Positions 48,073 through 57,015 of a DNA stretch of 64,000 nt are shown here, piece after piece (position 1 is the first letter of the stretch; each line of letters begins with the position of its first letter). The notes under the pieces were generated by a model. That model saw nothing but the letters and a program-made list of their open reading frames with translations, ran no database searches and was not told the DNA's origin. The DNA is taken from the NCBI RefSeq assembly GCF_007744515.1, contig NZ_CP036268.1, forward strand, positions 4,769,113 through 4,833,112, written 5' to 3'. The stretch is from Stratiformator vulcanicus (lineage in GTDB: Bacteria > Planctomycetota > Planctomycetia > Planctomycetales > Planctomycetaceae). Both the position numbers and the translations under genes were made by a program.

Positions 48073-49296
48073 TCAATCCTTATAAGCCCCCATCTCCGGC
48101 GCATCGGGTTGGGCCCCCGGGCCGAAGTACCGCAGGCCGACGAGGGGTTCTGTTCCCGTGTTCTCGAACTTCACGCCGTCTTTCGCCGCTTTCGCCGTGA
48201 CGAAGACTTCGTCTTCGGTCATCGCGCCGAAGCGAATCATCGCCGGGGTTTGCAGTTTCAAATTGCCGATCCGGCCCGATCCCTGCACCGTGATCCAGCC
48301 GTAGGCGCCGCCGTCTTTGATCGTGCAGTTTGCGCCGGGCTGTAGGGTGAGTTCCTTCGCCGTAAAGAGTTGTTCACCGCCGACCTTGCCGTAGACGATC
48401 CACTTGTCGACCCAGCCTTCCGACTCGCCTCCTTCGGAAATCACCGGCTCCAGGTAGTGGTTGTCCTTAAAATTCGGATCGACGTTGCCATCCCAGTCGA
48501 GGGCGTCGACGATGTATTCCAGATCCTGATGCTTGTCCTCCGGGAAGTCTTTCACCAAGAGCGACCAAGGCACGTCGCGGCCTTCGACCAGCGACTGGTA
48601 CATCGCGAAAACGTCGCTGCCCCACTGGGGCTCGTACGTGACGAGACTGCCCGGTGCGTGCAGCACGCAAGGCGGGATCAACCAACCGGTGCCGGGTTTG
48701 AGGCGATAGGCCTTCGAGAAGTCGATGATGCCGTTGTCGCCGTCATTCCAGCGCTCCAGGCATTTGACGATGTCGTCCTTCGTGGTGCCCGGCTCAAGCC
48801 CCATGAACGTGTACGGGAAGTTATTTCCGATCGCGTTCATCTGCGGCGGGAAGTAGTACGATTCCGGCTTGCCTTCCTGTCCGACGAGTTTGGCCTGCTC
48901 GGCGCTTTGGTGCATGTGGTGCGGGATCGGGCCCATGTTGTCGAAAAACTTGGAATAGACGGGCCATTTGCCGTACTTGTTCCAAATCTCCTCGCCGATC
49001 ACGTCGCCCTTCAGCTCTTCAATCGCTTCTTTAAGCGTGAATCGTTCGCCTTGGAACACACAGTAGCTCAGGCCCTCATCGGGCGGTGCACCTTCATTGG
49101 CGGCCGGGGTCGTCGAGCCAAACCAACGTTCGTCGATGCCGCCGCGATCCTTTCCGAGGGCGTAGTAATCGTCCGGGTGGAGTTTCAGCCGACGGCCCGG
49201 TTGCAGGAAAGAGCGAGGCACCCATGTCGGGGCGAGACGGAAGATGCCGCCCCCTTCGGTGAGGGCATTGATCGCGGTTTGAGCAGCCTTGGACAT
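48073..49296 (-). CDS. Mannose-6-phosphate isomerase-like cupin protein
   Basis: 407 aa from the ATG at 49296. Metal-binding patterns of type I phosphomannose isomerases are seen: MGPIPHHMHQ and YYFPPQMNAIGNN in the first half, and WLIPPCVLHAPGSL with its His in the cupin core. A second cupin-like region follows from about residue 300 (GGEQLFTAKELTLQPGANCTIKDGGAYGWITVQGSGRIG). It likely isomerises or epimerises a sugar phosphate; exact substrate uncertain. The next gene on the strand, past the RAYT unit, is a sugar isomerase-like protein. Confidence 0.75.
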   Translation of the reverse strand: MSKAAQTAINALTEGGGIFRLAPTWVPRSFLQPGRRLKLHPDDYYALGKDRGGIDERWFGSTTPAANEGAPPDEGLSYCVFQGERFTLKEAIEELKGDVIGEEIWNKYGKWPVYSKFFDNMGPIPHHMHQSAEQAKLVGQEGKPESYYFPPQMNAIGNNFPYTFMGLEPGTTKDDIVKCLERWNDGDNGIIDFSKAYRLKPGTGWLIPPCVLHAPGSLVTYEPQWGSDVFAMYQSLVEGRDVPWSLLVKDFPEDKHQDLEYIVDALDWDGNVDPNFKDNHYLEPVISEGGESEGWVDKWIVYGKVGGEQLFTAKELTLQPGANCTIKDGGAYGWITVQGSGRIGNLKLQTPAMIRFGAMTEDEVFVTAKAAKDGVKFENTGTEPLVGLRYFGPGAQPDAPEMGAYKD

Positions 49297-49432
49297 CGCA
49301 GTGAACCTCTCCGGCAGTCGCCGGTCATTGCCAGGATGAATCGGTTGGAATCCGTATTTTGCCACCGCACTCCGCACTGCGAAACCGTAGGCGGAAATTG
49401 ATGCGATACTCGAGGGTGGAGCGGCACGTCGC

Positions 49433-49460
49433 CGTTTGGCCGCGACCGACAGGGAGCGCT
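49433..49460. repeat. R3 family left half
   Basis: Matches the left half of R3 including the centre (TTTGGCCGCGACC then ACAGGGAGCGCT), with one change (TTTGG for TTTAG). No right arm follows. It lies in the gap between the divergent cupin and argC genes. Confidence 0.6.
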
Positions 49461-49555
49461 ACAGCGTGACTCGATTCGCCTTGTCACGACGATTCGTTAC
49501 CGTAGATAGAGCACGCCGAGGGGTGTGTGGGACGCGACGGCGCAGGAGCACAAAA

Positions 49556-50563
49556 ATGCGGGTGGGAGTACTGGGAGCGACCGGCTACACGGCGCTTGAA
49601 CTGCTGAAGATTCTCGTGCGGCATCCCGATGTCGAAGTCACTGGTCTGACGACGCGGCAGGAGCACACGCCGCACGTCTCGGAGGTGCATCCGAGCCTCA
49701 CGGGTCGGCTCGATCTGAAGTGCGAAGACCTCCGTACAGCCGAACTCGCCGAGCGGGCCGAGTTGGTTTTCTGCGCCGTACCGCACGGCGCGGCGATGGC
49801 GGCAGTGCCGGAACTACTAGAAGCCGGTTGCAAGGTCATTGACCTGAGCGCCGATTACCGACTCAGCGACCCGGCGGTCTATGAATCCTGGTACGGCCTC
49901 GTCCACACCGACCCGACCCGATTGGGGACGACCGTCTATGGGCTACCTGAGCTGTTCGCAGATGACATTCCCGGCAAAGACCTGATCGCGAACCCCGGCT
50001 GCTACACCAGCACGTCGATCCTTGGCCTCGCCCCGCTTCTGGCTGAAGGACTGATCGAACCAACGGGGATCATTATCGACGCCAAGAGCGGCGTCTCCGG
50101 GGCCGGTCGGACACCCAAGATGACGACGCTGTACCCCGAGTGCAACGAGTCGATCAGCGCCTACGCCGTCGGGCGGCACCGACACACACCGGAAATCGAG
50201 CAAGTGCTGTCGAAGGTCTCTGGCAAGTCGGTCGAGGTGCTCTTCACACCCCATCTGGTCCCGATGGATCGCGGGATTCTCGCCACGATGTATGCCACGC
50301 CGACGGAGCAGCGCAGCGATGACGACCTGCTCGAAGCGATGCGAAACTACTACCGGGGCAAACCGTTCGTCCGTGTCGTCGACCGACTCCCCGCCACCAA
50401 GGACGTCTCCGGCACCAACTTCTGCGACGTCACCGTCCGCCAATGCCGCGGCAAGGTGCTGGTACTCTCGGTGACCGATAACCTCATCAAAGGCGCATCG
50501 GGCGTGGCGGTGCAGAATCTGAATTTGCTGGCCGGGTTCGACGAGACCGCGGGGTTGTTGTGA
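49556..50563 (+). CDS. argC: N-acetyl-gamma-glutamyl-phosphate reductase
   Basis: 335 aa. NADPH-dependent third step of arginine synthesis. NADP loop [17 protein letters not shown] at the N-terminus; catalytic Cys149 in [17 protein letters not shown]; His in [11 protein letters not shown]; and the conserved [10 protein letters not shown]. An AGGAG site eight bases before the ATG at 49556 fixes the start. Its partner argJ lies 1.6 kb further along on the same strand. Confidence 0.95.
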   Translation: MRVGVLGATGYTALELLKILVRHPDVEVTGLTTRQEHTPHVSEVHPSLTGRLDLKCEDLRTAELAERAELVFCAVPHGAAMAAVPELLEAGCKVIDLSADYRLSDPAVYESWYGLVHTDPTRLGTTVYGLPELFADDIPGKDLIANPGCYTSTSILGLAPLLAEGLIEPTGIIIDAKSGVSGAGRTPKMTTLYPECNESISAYAVGRHRHTPEIEQVLSKVSGKSVEVLFTPHLVPMDRGILATMYATPTEQRSDDDLLEAMRNYYRGKPFVRVVDRLPATKDVSGTNFCDVTVRQCRGKVLVLSVTDNLIKGASGVAVQNLNLLAGFDETAGLL

Positions 50564-50614
50564 ACAAAGCTAAACGTCTCTTTTTGGCAATAGAGATCAC
50601 CAAGTGGCGGAGGT

Positions 50615-50827
50615 TTACTCTCTGTCGCCAGACACCCCGCTGACGCCGACAGGCTGCGTCGAATGCGTCGCCGATTTTGGCTGCCACATCGGGCGACCAG
50701 ACTCCGCGGCACGACTTGCCGCATCGGCGGCGATCGCCGCGACATCACCACCAAACCGTTCAGATATATCGCGCCGGACGCGATGAATCTCTTCGATGGG
50801 GCTTTCAGGTTTCGGTTTCTGAGTCAT
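50615..50827 (-). CDS. Small antitoxin-like protein, partner of the PIN toxin
   Basis: 70 aa. The first 40 residues (PIEEIHRVRRDISERFGGDVAAIAADAASRAAESGRP) resemble short helical proteins often found beside PIN toxins, with the pattern V-R-R-D-I ... D-V-x-A-I-A-x-D-A. The start at 50827 overlaps the toxin stop (50805) by 23 bases. In this order the toxin is first, the reverse of the usual VapBC order, so assignment as antitoxin is tentative. Confidence 0.55.
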   Translation of the reverse strand: MTQKPKPESPIEEIHRVRRDISERFGGDVAAIAADAASRAAESGRPMWQPKSATHSTQPVGVSGVSGDRE

Positions 50828-51293
50828 CTCCGAGCAACTCCTCCGGTGTGCAAATTACCGGGATCGGGACACCGGTGTCTAAAAGAACCTGATGAATGCG
50901 GGGCAATATTTTCGCGTTTGCAATGTGCTTGCAGTTCCACGTCAGCAAGTATTGTATTCGATGATGGGCAACTGTGGCGATGTGCAATGCGTCCACTTGG
51001 GCTTTTGCAGGCAGGATCGCCCTCGACATGATCTCACCGGCAATTTGAGTGATTTCAGGCGCATCAGGAAGAAGCGGGATTCCATCCAGCGCTTGCAGCC
51101 GATCCGCGGCGAGAATTGGATCGCCAGCGGAAACTTCGTCGATCACGAATTGGGACACGACCAGCTCGTAATTGTCCCGTTCGGCTTCCCACCATCGATG
51201 GGTCAGCAATTGGCGAGCTGCCATCACGACTTGCGAACTCGGACGTTGTCGGAGATAGCTGACAACCGAGGTCTCGATGTAAACGGTGGCCAT
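50805..51293 (-). CDS. PIN domain toxin (VapC-like)
   Basis: 162 aa. The PIN fold is marked by VYIETSVVSYL at the N-terminus (Glu7 in the place of the usual Asp, as in the YIETS subfamily), Glu/Asp in VIDEVSAGD, Asp101 in AQVDALHIATVAHH and TWNCKHIANA. VapC-type proteins are Mg-dependent RNases. The region is lower in GC (about 48% over one 60-base stretch) than its neighbours argC and argJ, suggesting a late arrival. Confidence 0.85.
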   Translation of the reverse strand: MATVYIETSVVSYLRQRPSSQVVMAARQLLTHRWWEAERDNYELVVSQFVIDEVSAGDPILAADRLQALDGIPLLPDAPEITQIAGEIMSRAILPAKAQVDALHIATVAHHRIQYLLTWNCKHIANAKILPRIHQVLLDTGVPIPVICTPEELLGDDSETET

Positions 51294-51385
51294 TACACCA
51301 CTCTATCCGGCAAAGAGCGAAGGAGATATACGGGGCTAGAACGCAAAGACTGCCCAACCTGAGGCAAGCACGCTACCCCTTCGTT

Positions 51386-52057
51386 CTAGATACTTGGGGG
51401 GAGGAAATGCCATGCCGCCACATTGCTCAACAGGACGATGAAGTTACCGCCGGCGTGGAGCAGAAATGGGATCAAGATGCTCTCGCTGATGACGAATGCC
51501 CAAGCGATCAAAAATCCACCAAAGATGTTCTCAGGACTCGGATTTCCGTAGACCACGTGGAGAACGGCGAATACGGCTCCGCTAGTAAAAATCGTCTTCC
51601 AGCCGCCGATAGCTGCGGCCAGTGGAACGCACAGGATGAAGCGGTAAATTGCTTCTTCCATCGTCGGTGCGAGGACGCACATCTGCCAGAAGTAACTGGT
51701 AAAAAAAGCCGGTGGACATCGTCGAATCGGCAACGTCTGACCGAACAATATTAGCACTCCGGCATAAAGCCCGAGCGCGATCGCAATAACAAGAGCCAGG
51801 CCGAACACGGATTTAGTCCACCAGAGCCATCCTTGTCTTGGCGTGAACCGTAGCCCCAATGACTGGGCGTCACCATCCGCCAGGCCGACAATAGCTGCAC
51901 AGCCAACCAAGGCCAGGACCAGCCTTTTCTCCTCATCGTAGGCGCCCGGAAAGCCTACGATCAAGAAGTCGAGCACCGTCACGGTGAGCGCGAGACTGAC
52001 GGCGATCGCACGATTTCGTGGCCTTGATCGTAAGCAACTGCCAATCGCCGTCTTCAT
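51386..52057 (-). CDS. CPBP family intramembrane protease
   Basis: 223 aa from the ATG at 52057. Six or so helices; motifs EEAIYRFIL (Glu-Glu...Arg), [19 protein letters not shown] (His) and [12 protein letters not shown] (His-x3-Asn type) are those of CPBP/CAAX-like intramembrane proteases. The same fold is fused to an ABC permease at 29434-31845. Unclear substrate. It lies between argC and argJ on the opposite strand, beside the PIN toxin pair. Confidence 0.82.
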   Translation of the reverse strand: MKTAIGSCLRSRPRNRAIAVSLALTVTVLDFLIVGFPGAYDEEKRLVLALVGCAAIVGLADGDAQSLGLRFTPRQGWLWWTKSVFGLALVIAIALGLYAGVLILFGQTLPIRRCPPAFFTSYFWQMCVLAPTMEEAIYRFILCVPLAAAIGGWKTIFTSGAVFAVLHVVYGNPSPENIFGGFLIAWAFVISESILIPFLLHAGGNFIVLLSNVAAWHFLPPSI

Positions 52058-52130
52058 TGTGTCCGGCCTATTTCGCGGCAGAAGTCGGTCCAATGTATCG
52101 GTTTTTCGAAACCAGATTATACTCCGCAAC

Positions 52131-52167
52131 CCGACAGGGAGCGCTCCCTTGCGGTCGCGGCTCAACG
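52131..52167. repeat. R3 family right half
   Basis: Centre GGGAGCGCTCCC and right arm GCGGTCGCGGCTCAACG of the R3 palindrome, with the left outer arm missing. It lies 30 bases before the argJ start. Confidence 0.6.
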
Positions 52168-52196
52168 AATTCTCTGACGCTCGATCAACAATACCA

Positions 52197-53399
52197 ATGC
52201 CTGACCTCCATCTCCCGCTCGGATTCCAATATGCCGGTGTGCATTGCGGGGTGAAATCCGATGCGAAGAAGCCCGACCTGTCGCTGTTCGTCTCTGATCG
52301 CCCCTGTGCGGCGGTCGGCGTTTACACGCAGAATCGCGTTGTCGGGGCGCCGGTGATCGTTGATCGGGCGCGGACGCCGAGTGACTCGGTGCGGGCGGTC
52401 GTGATTAACTCAGGCAATGCGAACGCCTGCACCGGTGAGCGGGGAGTCGAAGATGCTCAGCGGATGACCGCGCTCGTTGCAATCGCCGTCGATGCGGCGA
52501 GGGAGGACGTGCTCGTCTGTTCGACGGGAATCATCGGGCATCACCTGCCGATGGAGCAGATCGAGAACGGGATCGGCCTCGCCAAAGGTGTGTTGAGCGG
52601 TTCCGCCGAGTCATTGGAATTGGCCGCCCGCGGCATGATGACGACCGATACCTTCCCCAAGATCGCCTCACGCTCCGAAGACTGGGACGGCACGATTGTC
52701 ACGGTGACCGGCGCCTGCAAAGGGGCGGCGATGATCGCTCCGAACATGGCGACGATGCTCGCGGTCGTGATGACGGACGTCGCGATCGACGCGACTCAAG
52801 CAAGCATGATTTTGAAGGAAGCCGTCGACGAGTCATTCAACTCGATCAGCGTCGACGGACACACCAGCACGAGTGACACGGTGCTGCTCCTCGCCAATGG
52901 AGCCTCGGGTCGACCGGCCGAGACTCCCGAAGAGATCGAATCGGTCCGGTCGATGGTGACGCTCGTCTGCCAGAACCTTGCCGAGATGATCATTCGCGAT
53001 GCCGAGGGGGCCGAGCACTTCGTGCGGATCGAAATCGCCGGCCTGCCCGATCGAAATGACGCCCGCAAAATTGCCAAGACGATCGCCGAGGGAGCCCTGT
53101 GCAAGACGGCAATCACCGGCAACGACCCGAACTGGGGCCGGTTCGTCTCCGCGGCGGGCTATTCGGAGGTCGAATTCGACCTCAACCAGCTCTCGCTAGA
53201 CATCAATGGGGTGCGTGTCTTCGAATCCGGCTCGCCGGTTGTGTATGATGAGGCATTGGTCAGCAGCCGAATGGCCGAGGGAGAGGTCAACCTCCACCTC
53301 GACTTCGGCGGCGAGACCGACCCGGCCGGTCCGGTGGTGTTTCTGACGAGCGACCTGACGGCAGAGTACGTGCGACTGAATTCGGAATATACGACCTGA
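52197..53399 (+). CDS. argJ: Glutamate N-acetyltransferase / amino-acid acetyltransferase
   Basis: 400 aa. Moves acetyl from acetylornithine to glutamate, or makes acetylglutamate from acetyl-CoA. Cleavage motif [14 protein letters not shown], where Thr186 becomes the N-terminal nucleophile of the beta subunit after self-cleavage. Other family blocks: [39 protein letters not shown] and [15 protein letters not shown]. The ATG at 52197 gives the family start [14 protein letters not shown]; the frame upstream to 51984 is unsupported. Confidence 0.95.
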   Translation: MPDLHLPLGFQYAGVHCGVKSDAKKPDLSLFVSDRPCAAVGVYTQNRVVGAPVIVDRARTPSDSVRAVVINSGNANACTGERGVEDAQRMTALVAIAVDAAREDVLVCSTGIIGHHLPMEQIENGIGLAKGVLSGSAESLELAARGMMTTDTFPKIASRSEDWDGTIVTVTGACKGAAMIAPNMATMLAVVMTDVAIDATQASMILKEAVDESFNSISVDGHTSTSDTVLLLANGASGRPAETPEEIESVRSMVTLVCQNLAEMIIRDAEGAEHFVRIEIAGLPDRNDARKIAKTIAEGALCKTAITGNDPNWGRFVSAAGYSEVEFDLNQLSLDINGVRVFESGSPVVYDEALVSSRMAEGEVNLHLDFGGETDPAGPVVFLTSDLTAEYVRLNSEYTT

Positions 53400-53407
53400 T
53401 CCGAAGT

Positions 53408-53562
53408 GGGTGCCGGGGGCGTGTCGCCCCCGCAGTGTTGAGCCCGATTTGATGTTGCACAGTTTCAAATAGCAAAATTTCAATTAGTTGGTCGGATTGT
53501 CGATCAGCGGTGCAAGGAGCGATTGACGTTCTCCCTGCGGGGGCGACACGCCCCCGGCACCC
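53408..53562. repeat. R2 palindromic repeat pair, copy C
   Basis: Perfect 28-bp inverted repeat (53408-53435 with 53535-53562) around 99 bases. Each arm also folds on itself (GGGGGCG-TGT-CGCCCCC). It begins nine bases after the argJ stop and ends 129 bases before putA. Part of the centre (TTGCACAG, GCGGTGCAAGGAGC) recurs in composite A. Confidence 0.92.
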
Positions 53563-53690
53563 GATGACTTATTGGATCGACCCGGAAAGACGCAGGAACG
53601 GATACCTGTTGAACGAAAACGCTTCGCGGCGAACAATTCTCTTTCCGTCCGCGGATACGAGTCCGCGCGAGCCGGTATGGGAGAGTCTAC

Positions 53691-56690
53691 ATGAGCGTTT
53701 CCACTGAAAACGCCGATACAACGAGCGCCGTTGAGGAGGAAACTCGGCGGATCGCGCAAGACGTTTGGCATCGGCTGGCGCATCGCCGTCCGTCGCTGTT
53801 CGAACGCCGCTGGTGGGATGATCGGCTGATGGACTGGGCGATGGCCGACGAATCGGTCAAAGTCCAGATGTTCCGTTTCGTCGACGTGCTGCCGATGCTC
53901 CGCACGCACGAATCGGTCACCCGACACCTGCGGGAATACTTCGAAGAGGCAAAGCGCCACCTGCCGTTGGCGGCGCGGCTGGTGGTCGACGCCGGCCCGC
54001 CCGATTCGATGCTCGGCCGGGCCGTCGCCGTCAGCGCCCGCAGCAATGCGACCCGCATGGCGAAGCGGTTCATCGCCGGTGAGACGGTCGACGAGGTCTT
54101 TCACTCGGTGAAGGAACTCCGCGACTCCGGTTTCGCCTTTACGCTCGACTTGCTCGGTGAGGCGGTCATCAGCGATGTCGAGGCCGATCACTATCAGCAA
54201 CAGTATCTCAAGCTGATCGAAGGACTGAGCGGCCGCGTGGAAGAATGGCCGGAAGATCCGCAGCTCGACTGGGATCACGAGGGGCGTATCCCGAGGGTCA
54301 ATATGTCGGTCAAGCTGTCGGCCCTCGATAGCCACTTCGACCCGACCGATCCCGATGGAACCTCGGGGCGGGTCAAAGAGCGACTGCGGGAGATTTTCAG
54401 AACGGCCCGACAACACGGGGCGTTCATCAACATCGACATGGAACAGTACGCCTACAAAACTCTCACGCAGCGAATCTTCAAAGAGACGCTGTCCGAGCCG
54501 GAGTTTGCGGACGTTGCCGATGTCGGCATCGTCAATCAGGCCTATCTCGTCGACAGTGAAGACGACCTGCGATCGCTCAACGAATGGGCGCGAAAACGCG
54601 GGACGCCGATTCATGTCCGGTTGGTCAAAGGTGCCTATTGGGACTACGAAACCGTCGTGGCGAAATCCCGCGGCTGGCCGATCCCCGTCTTCCGCCAGAA
54701 ATGGCAATCGGACGCCAGCTTCGAACGACAGTCGAAGTATCTGCTCGAGAACTACGAGTATCTTCGCCCCGCGATTGCGAGCCACAATTTGCGGAGCATC
54801 GCGCATGCCCTCGCATGGGCCAAAGTGCTCGACGTTCCGCAACATGCTTATGAGTTGCAGATGCTCTACGGCATGGCAGGGGACCCGGCCGACCTCTTCG
54901 CAGAGCGGGGTTATCGTGTCCGCATCTATACACCGTTCGGGGCTTTGGTGCCGGGGATGGGCTACCTCGTTCGGCGTCTACTCGAGAACACTTCTAACGA
55001 TTCTTTCCTCCGGCACAGCTACGAGCCGAACGCTTCGATCGAGGACCTGATCATGAATCCGAATGACATCGGCGCGACAGCGCCCCCGGTCGAAGACGAG
55101 CCGTACGCCGAATTCGAAAACGAGCCGCTCGTCGACTTCACGCAAGACGAGAGCCGGGAGGCAATGCTCGCTGCGCTAGAGGAAGTCCGCGATCAGTTCG
55201 GTCGAGAATACGCCCTGGTCATTAACGGCCGGGCGATCGACACCTCGAAGCGGTTGGAGTCGGCCAATCCTTCCAACAAGAAGGAAAAGCTCGGGCACGT
55301 CTCAATGGCGACTCCGGCGCAGGCGACCGAGGCCATCGACGCGGCCCGCAATGCTTTCAAAGCATGGTCGGAGACGCCGGCCGATCGACGTGCCGAGTTA
55401 CTTGAACTCGTTGCCGCCGAAATGCGGATGCGGCGGTACGAACTCGCTGCGTGGATCGTATTCGAAGTCGGCAAGCCTTGGGCGGAAGCCGACGGCGACG
55501 TGGCTGAAGCGATCGACTTCTGCCGCTATTACGCCCAACGGGTCCGCGCGATGGACGACCCGCGCGCCGTCAATATTCCGGGCGAGGAGAACTCCTATTG
55601 GTACCGACCCCGCGGGGTCGCGGTCGTGATTTCACCATGGAACTTCCCGCTGGCGATCCTGACCGGCATGACGACCGCGGCACTCGCGACGGGCAACACG
55701 GTCGTGATGAAGCCGGCCGAGCAGTCGTCGATCATCGCCTTCAAACTGATGCAGATCTTCCAGAACGCCGGCATCCCCGATGGCGTCGTCAACTATCTAC
55801 CGGGTGTGGGTGAAGAAGTCGGCCCCGAACTCGTGGGCAGTCCCGATGTCGACTTGATCGCCTTTACCGGCTCGAAAGATGTCGGCTTGGCGATCAACGC
55901 GACGGCGGCCGACACCGATGATCGGCAAACATCGGTCAAGCAGGTCATTGCGGAGATGGGCGGCAAGAACGCCATTCTGATCGATGAGGATGCCGATTTG
56001 GACGAAGCCGTCGTCGGCGTCATGGAAAGTGCCTTCGGCTATGCCGGGCAGAAGTGCTCGGCCTGCTCTCGGGCGATCGTGATCGGAGACGTTTATGACG
56101 CCTTTATCGAGCGGCTGGTGGAAGCCACGAAGAGCTTGCACATCGGTCCCGCCGAGGAATCAGGAACACAGGTCGGCCCGGTCATCGACAAAGAAGCACT
56201 GGCGAAGATTCAAAGCTATATCGAGTTCGCCGATGAAATAAACGAGCCGACTTACCGCGCGGATGTGAAAAGTCTCGCGAAGCAAGGACACTTCATCGGC
56301 CCGCACATTTACACCGAGGTCGCTCCCGAAGACCGGATTGCGCAGGAAGAAATCTTCGGCCCGGTCCTCGCAGTGATACGAGCCGGCGACATCGACGAGG
56401 CGATCGAAATCGCCAACAACACAAAGTTTGCCCTCACCGCGGGCATCTTCAGCCGCAGCCCCGTCAACCTGCGGAAGGCCGCGTCGCGGCTGCAGGCGGG
56501 CAACATTTACCTCAACCGCGGCATCACCGGTGCCCTCGTCAATCGCCAGCCGTTCGGCGGCTACCACATGTCAGGCATCGGCTCGAAGGCGGGAGGACCC
56601 GATTACCTCTTGCAGTTCGTCGTGCCGGTGAACGTAACCGAAAACACCATGCGGCGCGGCTTCGCCCCTGAGAAAGACAGCGAAGCATAA
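53691..56690 (+). CDS. putA: Bifunctional proline dehydrogenase / L-glutamate gamma-semialdehyde dehydrogenase
   Basis: 999 aa. Oxidises proline to glutamate at the membrane. The FAD-binding proline dehydrogenase barrel fills about 50-480 (NMSVKLSALDSHFDP, DMEQYAYKTLTQRIF, HVRLVKGAYWDYE, DLFAERGYRVRIYTPFG). The aldehyde dehydrogenase half follows from about 500, with VISPWNFPLAIL, the NAD loop VAFTGS-type LIAFTGSKDV and catalytic Cys789 in GQKCSACSR. It lacks the N-terminal DNA-binding domain of E. coli PutA, as in short type A enzymes, so it does not self-regulate. ATG at 53691; no clear ribosome site. Confidence 0.95.
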   Translation: MSVSTENADTTSAVEEETRRIAQDVWHRLAHRRPSLFERRWWDDRLMDWAMADESVKVQMFRFVDVLPMLRTHESVTRHLREYFEEAKRHLPLAARLVVDAGPPDSMLGRAVAVSARSNATRMAKRFIAGETVDEVFHSVKELRDSGFAFTLDLLGEAVISDVEADHYQQQYLKLIEGLSGRVEEWPEDPQLDWDHEGRIPRVNMSVKLSALDSHFDPTDPDGTSGRVKERLREIFRTARQHGAFINIDMEQYAYKTLTQRIFKETLSEPEFADVADVGIVNQAYLVDSEDDLRSLNEWARKRGTPIHVRLVKGAYWDYETVVAKSRGWPIPVFRQKWQSDASFERQSKYLLENYEYLRPAIASHNLRSIAHALAWAKVLDVPQHAYELQMLYGMAGDPADLFAERGYRVRIYTPFGALVPGMGYLVRRLLENTSNDSFLRHSYEPNASIEDLIMNPNDIGATAPPVEDEPYAEFENEPLVDFTQDESREAMLAALEEVRDQFGREYALVINGRAIDTSKRLESANPSNKKEKLGHVSMATPAQATEAIDAARNAFKAWSETPADRRAELLELVAAEMRMRRYELAAWIVFEVGKPWAEADGDVAEAIDFCRYYAQRVRAMDDPRAVNIPGEENSYWYRPRGVAVVISPWNFPLAILTGMTTAALATGNTVVMKPAEQSSIIAFKLMQIFQNAGIPDGVVNYLPGVGEEVGPELVGSPDVDLIAFTGSKDVGLAINATAADTDDRQTSVKQVIAEMGGKNAILIDEDADLDEAVVGVMESAFGYAGQKCSACSRAIVIGDVYDAFIERLVEATKSLHIGPAEESGTQVGPVIDKEALAKIQSYIEFADEINEPTYRADVKSLAKQGHFIGPHIYTEVAPEDRIAQEEIFGPVLAVIRAGDIDEAIEIANNTKFALTAGIFSRSPVNLRKAASRLQAGNIYLNRGITGALVNRQPFGGYHMSGIGSKAGGPDYLLQFVVPVNVTENTMRRGFAPEKDSEA

Positions 56691-56717
56691 CGGCGATCGA
56701 TATCAACGCGACCAATG

Positions 56718-56823
56718 CAGCCGCGACTGGCAAAGAGCGGATCAAGTCACCGGGTTGCATTTGGTGGGGCGGATAGAGACATCAGCCGCTCGTTGCTTAA
56801 TCCGCTTACTGCCGTGCGCGGCT
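56718..56823. repeat. R1 palindromic repeat, decayed copy
   Basis: The right arm AATCCGCTTACTGCCGTGCG (56799 on) keeps most of the R1 sequence. The left arm (56718-56742, CAGCCGCGACTGGCAAAGAG onwards) is degenerate. The gap of 325 bases between putA and the PQQ lipoprotein gene holds nothing else I can support. Confidence 0.55.
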
Positions 56824-57015
56824 CTATTGGCGATTCGCAAAGGTGATGCATTCATTGGCGACTCCACCGCTATCATAGAGCGGGCGGGAGCGAATGTCCG
56901 GCCCAATCGGCTGCCTGGCTCCAGAAAGACCGGCAACCAACGCCACTTCTGGTTACCATGTTCCGAACTCGATCACTGATCGTCGAACAAAACTGACCAT
57001 CGAACAAAGCTGTCT

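Noticed and set aside
48370-49401. Plus-strand frame of 343 codons opposite the cupin gene
   Set aside because: Shadow of a conserved isomerase-like gene without own motifs.
53484-54845. Minus-strand reading frame of 453 codons opposite putA
   Set aside because: It is antisense to the highly conserved proline dehydrogenase domain and shows no domain of its own; high GC keeps the opposite frame open.
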